From NCBI GenBank assembly GCA_049115715.1, contig JAGDZQ010000006.1, forward strand, positions 186,001-250,000: a stretch of 64,000 bases of DNA, given 5' to 3'. Below the pieces are notes generated by a model that saw only the letters and a program-made list of their open reading frames with translations, searched no databases and was not told the DNA's origin. Position numbers and translations under genes: made by a program. Below are positions 1-8,452 of this stretch, one piece after another. The DNA is from JAMZMI01 sp049115715. GTDB lineage: Bacteria > Bacteroidota > Bacteroidia > Cytophagales > Cyclobacteriaceae. Every line of letters starts with the position of its first letter. Positions within the stretch are counted from its first letter, which is position 1.

Positions 1-465
1 GACAAACTCCAAGACGAAGAATCGGGTCCATCAAGGGAAAAGTCTAAAATCATAGTCTTAATCAGTGATGGAGAAGACTTTGGAGAAGAAACAGATCAAA
101 TAGCTGAAGAAGTGGAAAACTCCGGACTGAAGCTATTCACACTCGGAATAGGTACTTCCAAAGGCTCTAAAATACTACTCAAAAGAGGTTTTAAGAGAGA
201 TAGAGGTGGAAACGATGTGGTAAGTAAACTCAACTCTTCTTCATTGAAAAAAATAGCGGTTGATACCGGAGGTAAATATTTTGAAATCAACGAAAATCAA
301 AACGATGTTGAAAGGCTTATTAATACGATTAACCAAATAGAAGGAGAATTAAGAGATGCAAAAAAAGTGGATGTAAAGTCTAACAAGTATTATTACTTTC
401 TTGCGTTTGCACTTGGACTCATGCTAATCGATCTACTTGTTGGGATTAAAGTAATTAAACTATGA
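1..465 (+). CDS. VWA-domain membrane protein, BatB-like (5' end outside window)
   Basis: The reading frame is open from the first base, so this is the C-terminal part of a longer protein. It begins with an acidic stretch and then shows IIVLISDGEDFGEE, the strand and loop typical of a von Willebrand factor A domain, followed by LKLFTLGIGT. One C-terminal membrane segment (YYFLAFALGLMLIDLLVGI) ends the protein with only a few residues after it. VWA plus a membrane anchor, followed by TPR genes with 4-bp overlaps, is the arrangement of Bat (Bacteroides aerotolerance) operons, where BatA/BatB are inner-membrane VWA proteins. Assignment to BatB rather than BatA is inferred from position ahead of the TPR gene. 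The biochemical role of Bat proteins is not settled. Confidence 0.8.
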   Translation, partial: DKLQDEESGPSREKSKIIVLISDGEDFGEETDQIAEEVENSGLKLFTLGIGTSKGSKILLKRGFKRDRGGNDVVSKLNSSSLKKIAVDTGGKYFEINENQNDVERLINTINQIEGELRDAKKVDVKSNKYYYFLAFALGLMLIDLLVGIKVIKL

Positions 466-1109
466 AGTACTTCATATTCATGCTACTTTTAGTGTCCACC
501 GACCCTCTCAAGGTTACTAAAATCAATTCCATCAAAAGCGATGCTAATGAAGCTTTCAAAGCTAAAAATTACCAAGAAGCTGCAAAGCATTATTCGCTAT
601 TGACAGACAGCCTGGGAATCGAGGAAGATGAAATATTGTTAAACCTTGCTCATAGTTACTTCAATCTTAAAGACACAACCAAAGCAAAGTATAACTACCT
701 GAAAGTATCAGGAAGCAATAAAAACATTAAATCCATTGCGCAGCAACAGCTGGGAGTCTTGGCCAAGGATGGCAATAAACTAGAAGAGGCACTTCAATAT
801 TTCAAATCTTCCATTAAGAGTAATCCTAAAAACGCTGATGCCAAATATGATTACGAAGTAATTAAAAAGATCTTGGAACATCAGAAAGAAAATCAAGACG
901 AAAATCAGGAGAATAAAGACGATAAAGAAAAAGAGGATATTGAACCTTCTGAGTTCGCCAAACAAGTAAAAGCAAAGTCGGATATTTTGAGAAGAGATGG
1001 CAATTTTAAAGAGGCACTTGTTACGCTTCAGGAAGGTCTCAAGATAGATGAAACTGTTGCTGCATATAATCAGTTTATCAAAAGGTTAGAAAAAATCACA
1101 GGAGAATGA
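462..1109 (+). CDS. TPR-repeat protein, BatC/BatE-like
   Basis: A 215-residue protein starting on an ATGA overlap with the VWA gene, so it is translationally coupled. The N-terminus is a short hydrophobic signal-like segment (MKYFIFMLLLVS). Three or four tetratricopeptide-like helices follow, for example ANEAFKAKNYQEAAKHY and LEEALQYFKSSIKSNPKNADAKYDY, then a charged low-complexity linker rich in E, N, K and D (about residues 145-165) and a final TPR-like pair. TPR proteins with acidic linkers sit next to VWA proteins in Bat operons and are thought to scaffold a periplasmic complex with them. The role is inferred from domain and context. Confidence 0.75.
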   Translation: MKYFIFMLLLVSTDPLKVTKINSIKSDANEAFKAKNYQEAAKHYSLLTDSLGIEEDEILLNLAHSYFNLKDTTKAKYNYLKVSGSNKNIKSIAQQQLGVLAKDGNKLEEALQYFKSSIKSNPKNADAKYDYEVIKKILEHQKENQDENQENKDDKEKEDIEPSEFAKQVKAKSDILRRDGNFKEALVTLQEGLKIDETVAAYNQFIKRLEKITGE

Positions 1110-1681
1110 AATTCAAGACTATAATCTCAATTGCATTTTTCTTCACAACCAATTTGATACTTGCTCAAAGTGCTGATGACTATGGTGTGACTGGAGCCAA
1201 TCAATATGTGGATGGAAACACTCCTCTTGCGTTAAAAACGATTGATGAAGGAATTCAGAAATACCCGAGCGATGAGTATTTGCCTTGGTTGAGAGATAAG
1301 ATACTTGAAGATCAAAATGATCAACAACAAGATCAAGATCAAAACCAGGATCAAAATCAAGAGGATCAGGAGAATCAAGAACAGAAAGATCAGGAAGGAA
1401 AAGAGGGCGAAGAATCTGAGGATAAAAAAGAAGAAGGTAAAGAAGGAGAGCAGGAGGAAAAGAAAGAAGGTGAAGAGTCTGAAGAAGAGGGAAAGAAAAG
1501 TGAAGAGGACAAGAAAAAAGAGATGGAAGACGCCACAAGACAAAAACTTGAGGAGATGAATATAAGCCCTGAAAAAGCTCGAATGATTCTTGAGGCATTG
1601 AAAAACAACGAAATTCAATTTATTCAGCAGCAGAGAAGAGAGCCCACTAAGCAAAAGGACTCCAAAAAGCCTGATTGGTAA
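1106..1681 (+). CDS. Secreted TPR-like protein with long acidic Q/D/E/K-rich tail (Bat operon)
   Basis: A 191-residue protein that overlaps the preceding gene by 4 bp and is therefore the third Bat-operon gene in the window. A signal peptide ends near LILAQS. About 45 residues resembling a single TPR (GNTPLALKTIDEGIQKYPSD) are followed by roughly 80 residues made almost only of Q, D, N, E, K and G, and a short C-terminal helix (KARMILEALKNNEIQFIQQQR). The low-complexity block makes long antisense ORFs that are not genes. The C-terminal helix and acidic linker resemble BatC-type proteins. No batD follows; a thiolase comes next, so the remaining bat genes, if present, must lie upstream. Confidence 0.7.
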   Translation: MKFKTIISIAFFFTTNLILAQSADDYGVTGANQYVDGNTPLALKTIDEGIQKYPSDEYLPWLRDKILEDQNDQQQDQDQNQDQNQEDQENQEQKDQEGKEGEESEDKKEEGKEGEQEEKKEGEESEEEGKKSEEDKKKEMEDATRQKLEEMNISPEKARMILEALKNNEIQFIQQQRREPTKQKDSKKPDW

Positions 1682-1723
1682 TCAAAGAACAATAATCAAT
1701 AATCTACCCATAAACACCCCAAC

Positions 1724-2902
1724 ATGGAAGAAGTATATATAGTATCAGCAGTCCGAACTCCAATAGGAAGTTTTGGAGGAGCATTGTCAGGATTTACTGC
1801 AGTGGAGTTAGGAAGCAAAGCAATATCAGGTGCATTGCAAAAAGCAAAAGTCAGTGCAGATCAGGTAGAGGAAGTCCTTATGGGAAATGTGGTTTCAGCA
1901 ATGCTGGGTCAGGCTCCTGCCAGACAAGCCGCACTTGGTGCAGGAGTGGGAATCAATGTTCCTTGCACAACCATAAATAAGGTATGTGCTTCCGGTATGA
2001 AGTCCGTCATGTTTGGCGCGCAATCCATCATGCTGGGCATCAATGATCTTGTGGTTGCAGGTGGTATGGAAAGTATGTCCAATATCCCCTACTACATCCC
2101 AAAAGCTCGATTTGGGTATAAATATGGGAATGCGGAATTGATAGATGGACTTCAGCATGATGGACTCTGGGAGGCTTACAATCAATTTCCTATGGGTAGT
2201 TGCGCTGATAATACGGCAAAGGAAAAATCTATCTCTCGTGAAGAACAAGATGCTTATGCGATCGCTTCATATAAGAAAGTTGCTGCTTCTACCGAATCGG
2301 GGAAGTTCAAAGATGAGATTATCCCAGTAGAGATTCCTCAGAGAAAAGGTGATCCGATTGTGATGGATAAGGATGAGGAATTCAAAAATGTGAACTTCGA
2401 TAAGATTCCGTCACTAAGACCTGTTTTTAACAAAGATGGATCTGTTACCGCGGCAAACGCTTCTACAATTAATGACGGAGCTTCCGCATTGATTTTGGCT
2501 AGTAAGAAAAAGGTTGATGAATTGGGGCTGACTCCTATTGCAAAGATTAGAGGGTTTGCAGACGCTGCTCAAGATCCGCTTTGGTTTACCACAGCGCCAT
2601 CTCTTGCAATCCCAAAAGCAATAGAGCATGCTGGAATTGAAAAATCAGACGTTGATTTTTATGAAATAAATGAAGCCTTTTCTGTTGTTGCAATTGCAAA
2701 CAATAGAGAATTAGCACTTGACCCTGATCAAGTAAATGTCAATGGTGGAGCTGTTGCTCTCGGGCATCCGCTTGGCGCTTCAGGGGCAAGAATCATCACT
2801 ACCCTGTCTTCCGTTCTTCAGCAAAATGATGGAAAGTTCGGCGTGGCAGGAATTTGCAACGGTGGTGGCGGTGCTTCAGCAATAGTCATTGAGAAACTTT
2901 AA
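1724..2902 (+). CDS. Acetyl-CoA C-acetyltransferase (thiolase)
   Basis: A 392-residue biosynthetic/degradative thiolase of normal family length. The acylated nucleophile is Cys88 in NKVCASGMK. The base is His348 in GGAVALGHPLGASGAR, and the second catalytic cysteine is Cys378 in GICNGGGGASA. The NEAFSVVAI motif near residue 318 is also present. It catalyses the reversible condensation of two acetyl-CoA to acetoacetyl-CoA, or thiolysis of 3-ketoacyl-CoA. No fatty-acid or hydroxybutyrate genes are adjacent, so the direction in vivo is not shown. The gene follows the Bat genes by 42 bp and could be read with them, but its function is unrelated. Confidence 0.93.
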   Translation: MEEVYIVSAVRTPIGSFGGALSGFTAVELGSKAISGALQKAKVSADQVEEVLMGNVVSAMLGQAPARQAALGAGVGINVPCTTINKVCASGMKSVMFGAQSIMLGINDLVVAGGMESMSNIPYYIPKARFGYKYGNAELIDGLQHDGLWEAYNQFPMGSCADNTAKEKSISREEQDAYAIASYKKVAASTESGKFKDEIIPVEIPQRKGDPIVMDKDEEFKNVNFDKIPSLRPVFNKDGSVTAANASTINDGASALILASKKKVDELGLTPIAKIRGFADAAQDPLWFTTAPSLAIPKAIEHAGIEKSDVDFYEINEAFSVVAIANNRELALDPDQVNVNGGAVALGHPLGASGARIITTLSSVLQQNDGKFGVAGICNGGGGASAIVIEKL

Positions 2903-3053
2903 ACTGTTAGCAATCTGGATGTTTGACTTTCGTTCATAATCATCGGTAGATCTGATAAGCTGATGTTCGCATCGTAAAAGAAGTATTTTGACCTATTTCA
3001 TGCCTCCGGCACATACTCTGAGGTTATTGATTAATTCAGAATTTTGAACGTAA

Positions 3054-4349
3054 ATGAAAATTATAATCATACATCTATCCTTTTTTCTATCGCTGACTGT
3101 ACTAGCACAAGAACCTGTGACTACTTTTTATAAAAACACAGGCTCTATTAAGGAAACCTATCAAGTAGTCTGGGAAGACACTGCAGTAGTGCATGGCGAC
3201 TACAAAATGTTTAGTCAGAATGGAAAAGTGATAGTATCTGGCAAGTATGATAAAGGAGTTCGTGAAGGATACTTTTTCAACTTCTATGAAGATGGCAGTG
3301 TACAAAGGGAGACTTTCTATGAACGTGGGTTAAAGCAAGGTGTCACGAAAATATTTGCCCCTAACGGGAAAATCGTTCAGGAAGCTGTCTTCAAGAATGA
3401 CACGCTAACAGGAAAACTTGTGTTGTACGATGAGGCCGGAAAAATCAAAGGAGAAACGGATTTTCGAAACGGTAAGCCTAATGGAGCTGTAATTTCCTAT
3501 TTTGAAAATGGAAAAGTATCTGAAGAGGTTATTTACAAAAACGGTAAGCCAAATGGGCTTACCAGACAATTTTATGAAAATGAAAATCTAAAGCTTGAAG
3601 CAGAATATAAAAATGGGCTCCTAGATGGTCAATACAAGACTTATTTTGAATCAGGAGCCTTGGAAATGGAAGTGTTAAACTTAAGAGGTCAGCGATCTGG
3701 ATACGTAAAGTACTATCATGAAAACGGGCAGCTCAAGTCTGAAGGTACTTACTCAGAAGGAGCACTTCAAGGGAAATTCACAAGCTTTTACTCAGATGGA
3801 AGTCAGAAAGCAGACTACAAATACAGCAATGGAAAACTGTCAGGTAAAAACATCGAGTATCATCAAAATGGGAAGATCAAGTTAGAAAGTTCCTACTCGA
3901 ATCGAGGCTTAAATGCCAAAATCAAAGAATACTCAAGCAAGTCTAAGCTTATTTCAGAAAAAACACTTGTAAACGAGTTGCCAGATGGCACCTGGTCTTT
4001 CTTTGATGAAAAAGGCAGACCTTTAAAAACCGAAAACTATCAAGCTGGAAAACTCCATGGAGTAAGAAAGAAATATGAAGGAGGAAAACTCGTGATCAGC
4101 GAAATGTTTGCCTATGGAAATCAACAAGGCCCCACTTCTGAGTATTACCCAAATGGAGATATAAAAGTCACATCTCTATGGAAAATTGGATTTCTAAACG
4201 GCATGTATGTGAAGTACCATAAAAATGGCCAAGTAGAGTATGAGGGAAATTACATTAGAAATAAACGAAATGGGGCTTGGACCTTTTATGATAAAAAAGG
4301 GAATGTAATTGAAACCCTAAAGTATCAATCAGGAAAGGTCATTGATTAA
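3054..4349 (+). CDS. YwqK-family / MORN-variant repeat secreted protein
   Basis: A 431-residue protein with a signal peptide (ending near VLAQE) and about 16 tandem repeats of roughly 23 residues with the pattern YYxNGxxxxExxYxNGxxxGxxxxY. These are MORN_2/YwqK-type repeats, a beta-hairpin repeat common in secreted Bacteroidota proteins. Databases often call such proteins 'antitoxin YwqK'; nothing here supports a toxin-antitoxin role. A decayed copy of the last 55 codons is found at 7646-7812. The gene is monocistronic, with 151 bp upstream of it, and convergent with the small repeat protein at 4551-4847. Confidence 0.85.
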   Translation: MKIIIIHLSFFLSLTVLAQEPVTTFYKNTGSIKETYQVVWEDTAVVHGDYKMFSQNGKVIVSGKYDKGVREGYFFNFYEDGSVQRETFYERGLKQGVTKIFAPNGKIVQEAVFKNDTLTGKLVLYDEAGKIKGETDFRNGKPNGAVISYFENGKVSEEVIYKNGKPNGLTRQFYENENLKLEAEYKNGLLDGQYKTYFESGALEMEVLNLRGQRSGYVKYYHENGQLKSEGTYSEGALQGKFTSFYSDGSQKADYKYSNGKLSGKNIEYHQNGKIKLESSYSNRGLNAKIKEYSSKSKLISEKTLVNELPDGTWSFFDEKGRPLKTENYQAGKLHGVRKKYEGGKLVISEMFAYGNQQGPTSEYYPNGDIKVTSLWKIGFLNGMYVKYHKNGQVEYEGNYIRNKRNGAWTFYDKKGNVIETLKYQSGKVID

Positions 4350-4550
4350 AGGAGTATCTATGAGTTCAATCGAGATTGGAGGGAATCCTATCCACCAGAA
4401 TGCTTTAGCATTTGACTTTCCAGCATGATGATAGGATATTCGCATGTATAAACACCCTATCATTAATCTATTTCAGGATTACTTATATGATTCGAGCAGC
4501 AGTGGTTAGAATAAAGAAAAATACTACCAAAGTTTTTAAGGCTATTCTCT

Positions 4551-4847
4551 TTATTTCCAAGGCTTGTAATTTTTATAAGCAGGCCCTTTCAGTTTAGGCT
4601 TGGCAGTGGTGATAGGTATTGCCGTTGTACGTTCTTTTTTGTTTTTCCAAGGCTTATAATTTTTGGCAGCTGGCCCTTGCAGCCTTTCTAACTTCTCAAA
4701 TGTCACTGTAGTAATCGTGGTTTTATCTTTGTTCAGCCAAGGTTTATAATTTTTCGCTGCTGGTCCTTTTAAGTGAGTTGGTCTCTGAGCCTCTGCCTCA
4801 CTTAGTGTGACAATGAAAAAAACAAATAATGCTAACAAATATTTCAT
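4551..4847 (-). CDS. Small secreted protein with three GPA(A/Y)KNYKPW repeats
   Basis: A 98-residue protein. A signal peptide (MKYLLALFVFFIVTLSEAEAQ) leaves a mature chain of about 77 residues. It consists of three repeats, LKGPAAKNYKPW (residues 26-37), LQGPAAKNYKPW (56-67) and LKGPAYKNYKPW (86-97), spaced at exactly 30 residues; the last ends one residue before the C-terminus. The linkers are rich in K and T, so the mature protein is very basic. I do not recognise a characterised family. The aromatic-lysine repeats suggest binding to an acidic polymer or the cell wall, which is inference only. It lies downstream of, and on the same strand as, the two-component pair at 5016-7331, separated by 168 bp. 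Confidence 0.75.
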   Translation of the reverse strand: MKYLLALFVFFIVTLSEAEAQRPTHLKGPAAKNYKPWLNKDKTTITTVTFEKLERLQGPAAKNYKPWKNKKERTTAIPITTAKPKLKGPAYKNYKPWK

Positions 4848-5015
4848 TTCTCTGAAGTTTAAGTGATTAATCCGGTTAATAGATTTAACGTCTGGACTGA
4901 TCTCCGTTTACTATAAGAAAAATGGTATTTTATTATACAGCAAATACCTATGAAAGGCATCCGTATAAATACGGATGATAAAATAAGAGCTTACGCAAGA
5001 AGCATATTATTGAAG

Positions 5016-5648
5016 TTAATTAAACAGACCTAATTCAGAAGCTTTTTTAATTAGTTGAGCTGTATTTTTCACATCGAGTTTTTTTATCATGTTCGTTCGA
5101 TGAGTTTCTACTGTTCTGGTACTGACAAATAATTTGTGAGCTATTTGCTTGGTAGTTAGCCCCTCTGAAATCAAACCTAAAATCTCGCTTTCCTTTTTAG
5201 AAATCGTATTAGTCCCTTCGCCTTCAACTGATATCATATTGATCATTTTGGAGGAAATGCTCTTATTAAAATACTTCTTCCCATCATAAACACAGTGAAT
5301 AGCTTCAAAAAGCTCTTCTTCATCAGCGTTTTTAAGCAAATAACCATAAGCTCCTGCTCTAACACATTTGACAATATAATTGCCGTCATCATGCATCGAA
5401 ATGGCTATCGCTCTGGTCTTAGGGTATTTTGATTTTAATTTTTGAAGCACCTCGAAACCATCCATTTCAGGCATAGTCAAGTCTAAGAGTAAAATATCCG
5501 GATTCCCATGTATACCCATAAACTCAAAGAGTTCTTTTCCATTGTTTACACCAGCTTCAACTATAATATCATCATCTTTCGAAATTAGAGATATTAAGCC
5601 TTCTCGAAAAAGCTGATGATCATCTGCTACAATTAATCTTATACTCAT
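5016..5648 (-). CDS. NarL/FixJ-family response regulator
   Basis: A 210-residue two-domain regulator. The receiver domain has the acidic pocket DDHQLFREG, the phospho-acceptor Asp56 in DILLLDLTMPEMDG and the conserved lysine in YLLKNAD. A LuxR-type helix-turn-helix occupies about residues 145-210 (KESEILGLISEGLTTKQIA, then STRTVETHRTNMIKKL). It follows the sensor kinase gene directly, with no gap between stop and start, so the two form a cognate pair. The target genes are unknown; nearby candidates are the small repeat protein just downstream and the propeller/DUF1080 genes upstream. Confidence 0.93.
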   Translation of the reverse strand: MSIRLIVADDHQLFREGLISLISKDDDIIVEAGVNNGKELFEFMGIHGNPDILLLDLTMPEMDGFEVLQKLKSKYPKTRAIAISMHDDGNYIVKCVRAGAYGYLLKNADEEELFEAIHCVYDGKKYFNKSISSKMINMISVEGEGTNTISKKESEILGLISEGLTTKQIAHKLFVSTRTVETHRTNMIKKLDVKNTAQLIKKASELGLFN

Positions 5649-7331
5649 TTAAAAACGAATTTCAACCTCTACATGAACTCCTTCTTTTGAAGGATTAATT
5701 AACAAAAATCCATTGAAAGCACCTACTCGATCCTGTATGCTATGTAGCCCCAAACCTTTGGTAATCTTATCCTTTTCAAACCCTTTGCCATTATCTTCAT
5801 AATAAAGGCTGATTAAATTCTCGAATATAGAAACCGACAGCCTGATCTGACTTGCTTTTGCGTGCTTCAGGGTATTATTTAGTAATTCCTGAGTAATCCT
5901 GTAAATAGTTTTTCCAATTTCATCAGGAACTTTACCTGTATCTAAGTCTCTTTCATAATCAATATTTATGCTAGTCGAATTTTGAATAGAGACTACAAGT
6001 TGAGCTATTGCATCTCCAACTCCAAAATCAACTAGTGATTGTGGCATTAGGTTTTGAGTCATTCTACGGACTTCTATAATCGTATCATCAAGCATGTTTT
6101 TTATTTCTGACTTCAAAGGCAACTCTATTTCTGAAGATTGTATTTTCAGTTTTAAGGTTGTCAAAAAAGGACCCAAACCATCATGCAACTCTTTGGCAAG
6201 TCGCTGACGTTCACCTTCTTGTCCCTTAATAAGAGATCGACGTATTTGCAAGTCACTTTCTTTTGCCTTCTGGTTGAATTCTACCAACTTATTTCTCATC
6301 AGTAGTAAAGAGTGCCCAAGCGCATCAAAATCACTACGTGGTTCGAAGCTTGCATTTAGATTCATTTTCCCGATTTCTACAGAAAAATTCACGAGCTCGC
6401 CAATGGCATCTTTAAGTTTTTGCAATGTCAGAAATGTGTCATTTATTTCAGAAACACGGGAATGTTTCGGAATTTCAATGCTCTGACTCCCAATAGCTAT
6501 CTGCCTCAACTGTCCTTGCATAAGTTTAACCGGGCGTGAAAGAAACAGCGCAATGAATATGGAAGCCAAAACTCCCGAAGTTATTACAGCAAGTGCTATA
6601 GCTATTAGCTTTTTATTCATTGATTGAATGGGCATTGAGGCTTCATCTACATCCAATTCAGTAAGAATAGCAAGCTGCAATCCTTTGACTGTGAGACTAT
6701 GAAAAGCACTGTAAACAGGAACCTCACGATAATCATCGATAATGGATCTTCCATTGATCCCATTTAGTGCTTTTACAGCACCTTCTGTCCTGGCTATTAT
6801 ATTGTAGGGTAATGAGTCGGGAAAAAAACGCGATTCGGATCGCATTCGGTAATCTGTCCCAACCAAGTAGGTTTCGCCGCTCTGACCCAACCCTGTCCTT
6901 TCCATTAAGATATTCTTGATACCTTCTGGACTTAGCCAAGCTATTTTCAGTAAATCATTATTTAGTGTATCTAAGAATAACAGGGATAAATCAGCCGTCC
7001 TCAAATGCGGAGTGATGTCATAAATGCCAGGAATTATTTGACGCTCTACAAGCATTTCTTTGAATGTAGCTTTATTGTAAACTCCAGAAGAGTCAAAGCT
7101 TTCCACATACAAGTCTTGTTTTTGCTGGAAAGAAACCCATTTTCTATTTAGATAATCTTCAATTTGAACCCTCTTTAACCTCTTTACAGAAGTTAACTGC
7201 AAGAGTATTCGTTGATCTAAAGCTCTTTGAAATTCACTGTAAAAAAAGAAAGAGAGCATCAGCACTATTGATACGCTCAAAGAACATACTATAATAATTG
7301 TCCAGACCCTTATGCTCAATTTAATGATCAT
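5649..7331 (-). CDS. Membrane sensor histidine kinase, NarX/HisKA_3 type
   Basis: A 560-residue kinase. A first membrane segment lies at about 10-32, an extracytoplasmic sensor of about 205 residues at 33-240, and a second membrane segment at 241-264. A HAMP-like region follows, then a HisKA_3 dimerisation domain with the phospho-accepting His383 in RLAKELHDGLGPF. The C-terminal ATPase has an N box (TQELLNNTLKHA) and a G box (DNGKGFEKDKITKGLGLHS). The sensor contains GLGQSGETYLVG, a motif typical of Cache-type ligand domains, so a small soluble ligand is plausible. It is upstream of and contiguous with the NarL-type regulator, its likely partner. The signal is unknown. Confidence 0.92.
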   Translation of the reverse strand: MIIKLSIRVWTIIIVCSLSVSIVLMLSFFFYSEFQRALDQRILLQLTSVKRLKRVQIEDYLNRKWVSFQQKQDLYVESFDSSGVYNKATFKEMLVERQIIPGIYDITPHLRTADLSLLFLDTLNNDLLKIAWLSPEGIKNILMERTGLGQSGETYLVGTDYRMRSESRFFPDSLPYNIIARTEGAVKALNGINGRSIIDDYREVPVYSAFHSLTVKGLQLAILTELDVDEASMPIQSMNKKLIAIALAVITSGVLASIFIALFLSRPVKLMQGQLRQIAIGSQSIEIPKHSRVSEINDTFLTLQKLKDAIGELVNFSVEIGKMNLNASFEPRSDFDALGHSLLLMRNKLVEFNQKAKESDLQIRRSLIKGQEGERQRLAKELHDGLGPFLTTLKLKIQSSEIELPLKSEIKNMLDDTIIEVRRMTQNLMPQSLVDFGVGDAIAQLVVSIQNSTSINIDYERDLDTGKVPDEIGKTIYRITQELLNNTLKHAKASQIRLSVSIFENLISLYYEDNGKGFEKDKITKGLGLHSIQDRVGAFNGFLLINPSKEGVHVEVEIRF

Positions 7332-7508
7332 AACTCATTTCAAGGTATTAAATGTTTTACATCATTTAATAACAACCTCTTTGAAAATGAGTATTTTACT
7401 GTCAATTGTATAATCATCAAATAAGAGCTCACCATGGAATTGCAAATCACACAAGGCAGTGAAATTATCAAACCATGTTAACTTGGTTTAGATTTCAATG
7501 TAATCAAG

Positions 7509-7645
7509 GTTATTCAACAATCAAAGCACCTCTCACCACTTGAGAGTGCTCAAGAAAAGTACAGACGTATCGATAAACTCCAGGTTCTGGTGGTGCTTCA
7601 AAGTAGATTCGCTCTACTGATTCTGACTGAGTCATTCCTGTAAGG
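7509..7645 (-). pseudogene. 3' fragment of a second copy of the propeller-azurin gene
   Basis: On the minus strand this stretch encodes about 44 residues ending at a TAA. It aligns without gaps to the C-terminus of the gene at 8453-10405: both contain VERIYFEAP, EPGVYRYVCTF and HSQV. The remnant lacks everything upstream and ends in VVRGALIVE instead of VMRGSLIVQ, so the copper-ligand Met is replaced by Val. Most differences are synonymous or conservative, which suggests it once was a working paralogue. It joins directly to the YwqK fragment at 7646. Confidence 0.8.
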
Positions 7646-7812
7646 AAAATTGGATTTCTAAACGGCATGTATTCAAAGTACCATAAAAATGGTCAGGTAG
7701 AATATGAGGGAAATTACATTAGAAATAAACGAAATGGGATTTGGATCTTTTATGATAAAAGGGGGATATAATCGAAACCCTGAAATATCAATCGGGCAAG
7801 GTCATTAATTAA
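7646..7812 (+). pseudogene. 3' fragment of a second copy of the YwqK gene, frameshifted
   Basis: This stretch is a close nucleotide match to the last 170 bases of the YwqK gene at 3054-4349, including its stop codon. It has point changes and a one-base deletion in the A/G run near 7758 (gataaaaggggg instead of gataaaaaaggg), which shifts the frame. No start codon or upstream coding sequence remains. Its TAA (7810-7812) overlaps the stop codon of the convergent lipoprotein gene at 7809. Together with the adjoining fragment it marks a deletion between duplicated genes. Confidence 0.85.
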
Positions 7813-8420
7813 GGGTAGACATATACAGCGTCCGTTGTGATCTCCGAGGAAACAACTCCAGTCCCATCCCAATCACTGAGATCATATTTGATTTTGAAAC
7901 TGGTAGTAAAAGACTTATCTAGTCTGCCATTGAAATTGATTACGGAAAACATATTGGCGTAAAGACCAATATCATAAACCGTGTACCAGCCTTCTTCAGA
8001 GAGAATTTCTTGATATAATTCCGTTTCGGGAGGAAAAACAACCCCATCAAACCAAATTGAGTCGCTTGCGACGATGGATAGATTGGTAATTCCATTTGAA
8101 ACGGAAGGTTCTAATGGCGAACATGCATAAGCAGAGGAGATGATGCTAAAATGTTGGTTCTTAATTTTTGAGGAAGAGATTCTTACAAGTGTATCTGCTT
8201 CGATTTTAATAGCAAACTGGTTAGAAGATAATGTATCGTTCGTTTCGAATAAATCGTTTCCTTGCAAATCTTTGTAGTCCCTACCTACATAAAAGCTATA
8301 GCTATCAATTCTGAAGTTAGTGTGAGAACCACCTCCACAGCCATATGGATCACACGACATTGGTATTCCTGAAATAAACAATGTGCAAAGAAACAGTAAG
8401 CTTGGGAACCTTAAGCTCAT
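7809..8420 (-). CDS. Putative lipoprotein of unknown function
   Basis: A 203-residue protein with a hydrophobic leader (LLFLCTLFISGIPMSC) ending in a cysteine that could be lipidated, although the lipobox is imperfect. A Cys/Gly-rich segment CDPYGCGGGSH follows. The rest is beta-rich (for example FRIDSYSFYVGRDY and SFTTSFKIKYDLSDWDG) with no catalytic motif that I recognise. It is on the same strand as the propeller-azurin gene, 32 bp downstream of it, and could be its operon partner. The family is not recognised. Confidence 0.7.
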   Translation of the reverse strand: MSLRFPSLLFLCTLFISGIPMSCDPYGCGGGSHTNFRIDSYSFYVGRDYKDLQGNDLFETNDTLSSNQFAIKIEADTLVRISSSKIKNQHFSIISSAYACSPLEPSVSNGITNLSIVASDSIWFDGVVFPPETELYQEILSEEGWYTVYDIGLYANMFSVINFNGRLDKSFTTSFKIKYDLSDWDGTGVVSSEITTDAVYVYP

Positions 8421-8452
8421 ATGGGTATAGTTTTAAAGTTCCAATACTAACC

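Noticed and set aside
1143..1654. Long antisense ORFs over the acidic protein at 1106-1681
   Set aside because: They are shadows of a low-complexity GAA/CAA-rich coding strand, with no start signals and implausible composition.
3054..4349. Database-style call of YwqK protein as an antitoxin
   Set aside because: The protein is a secreted MORN-variant repeat protein without a partner toxin gene; the label has no support here.
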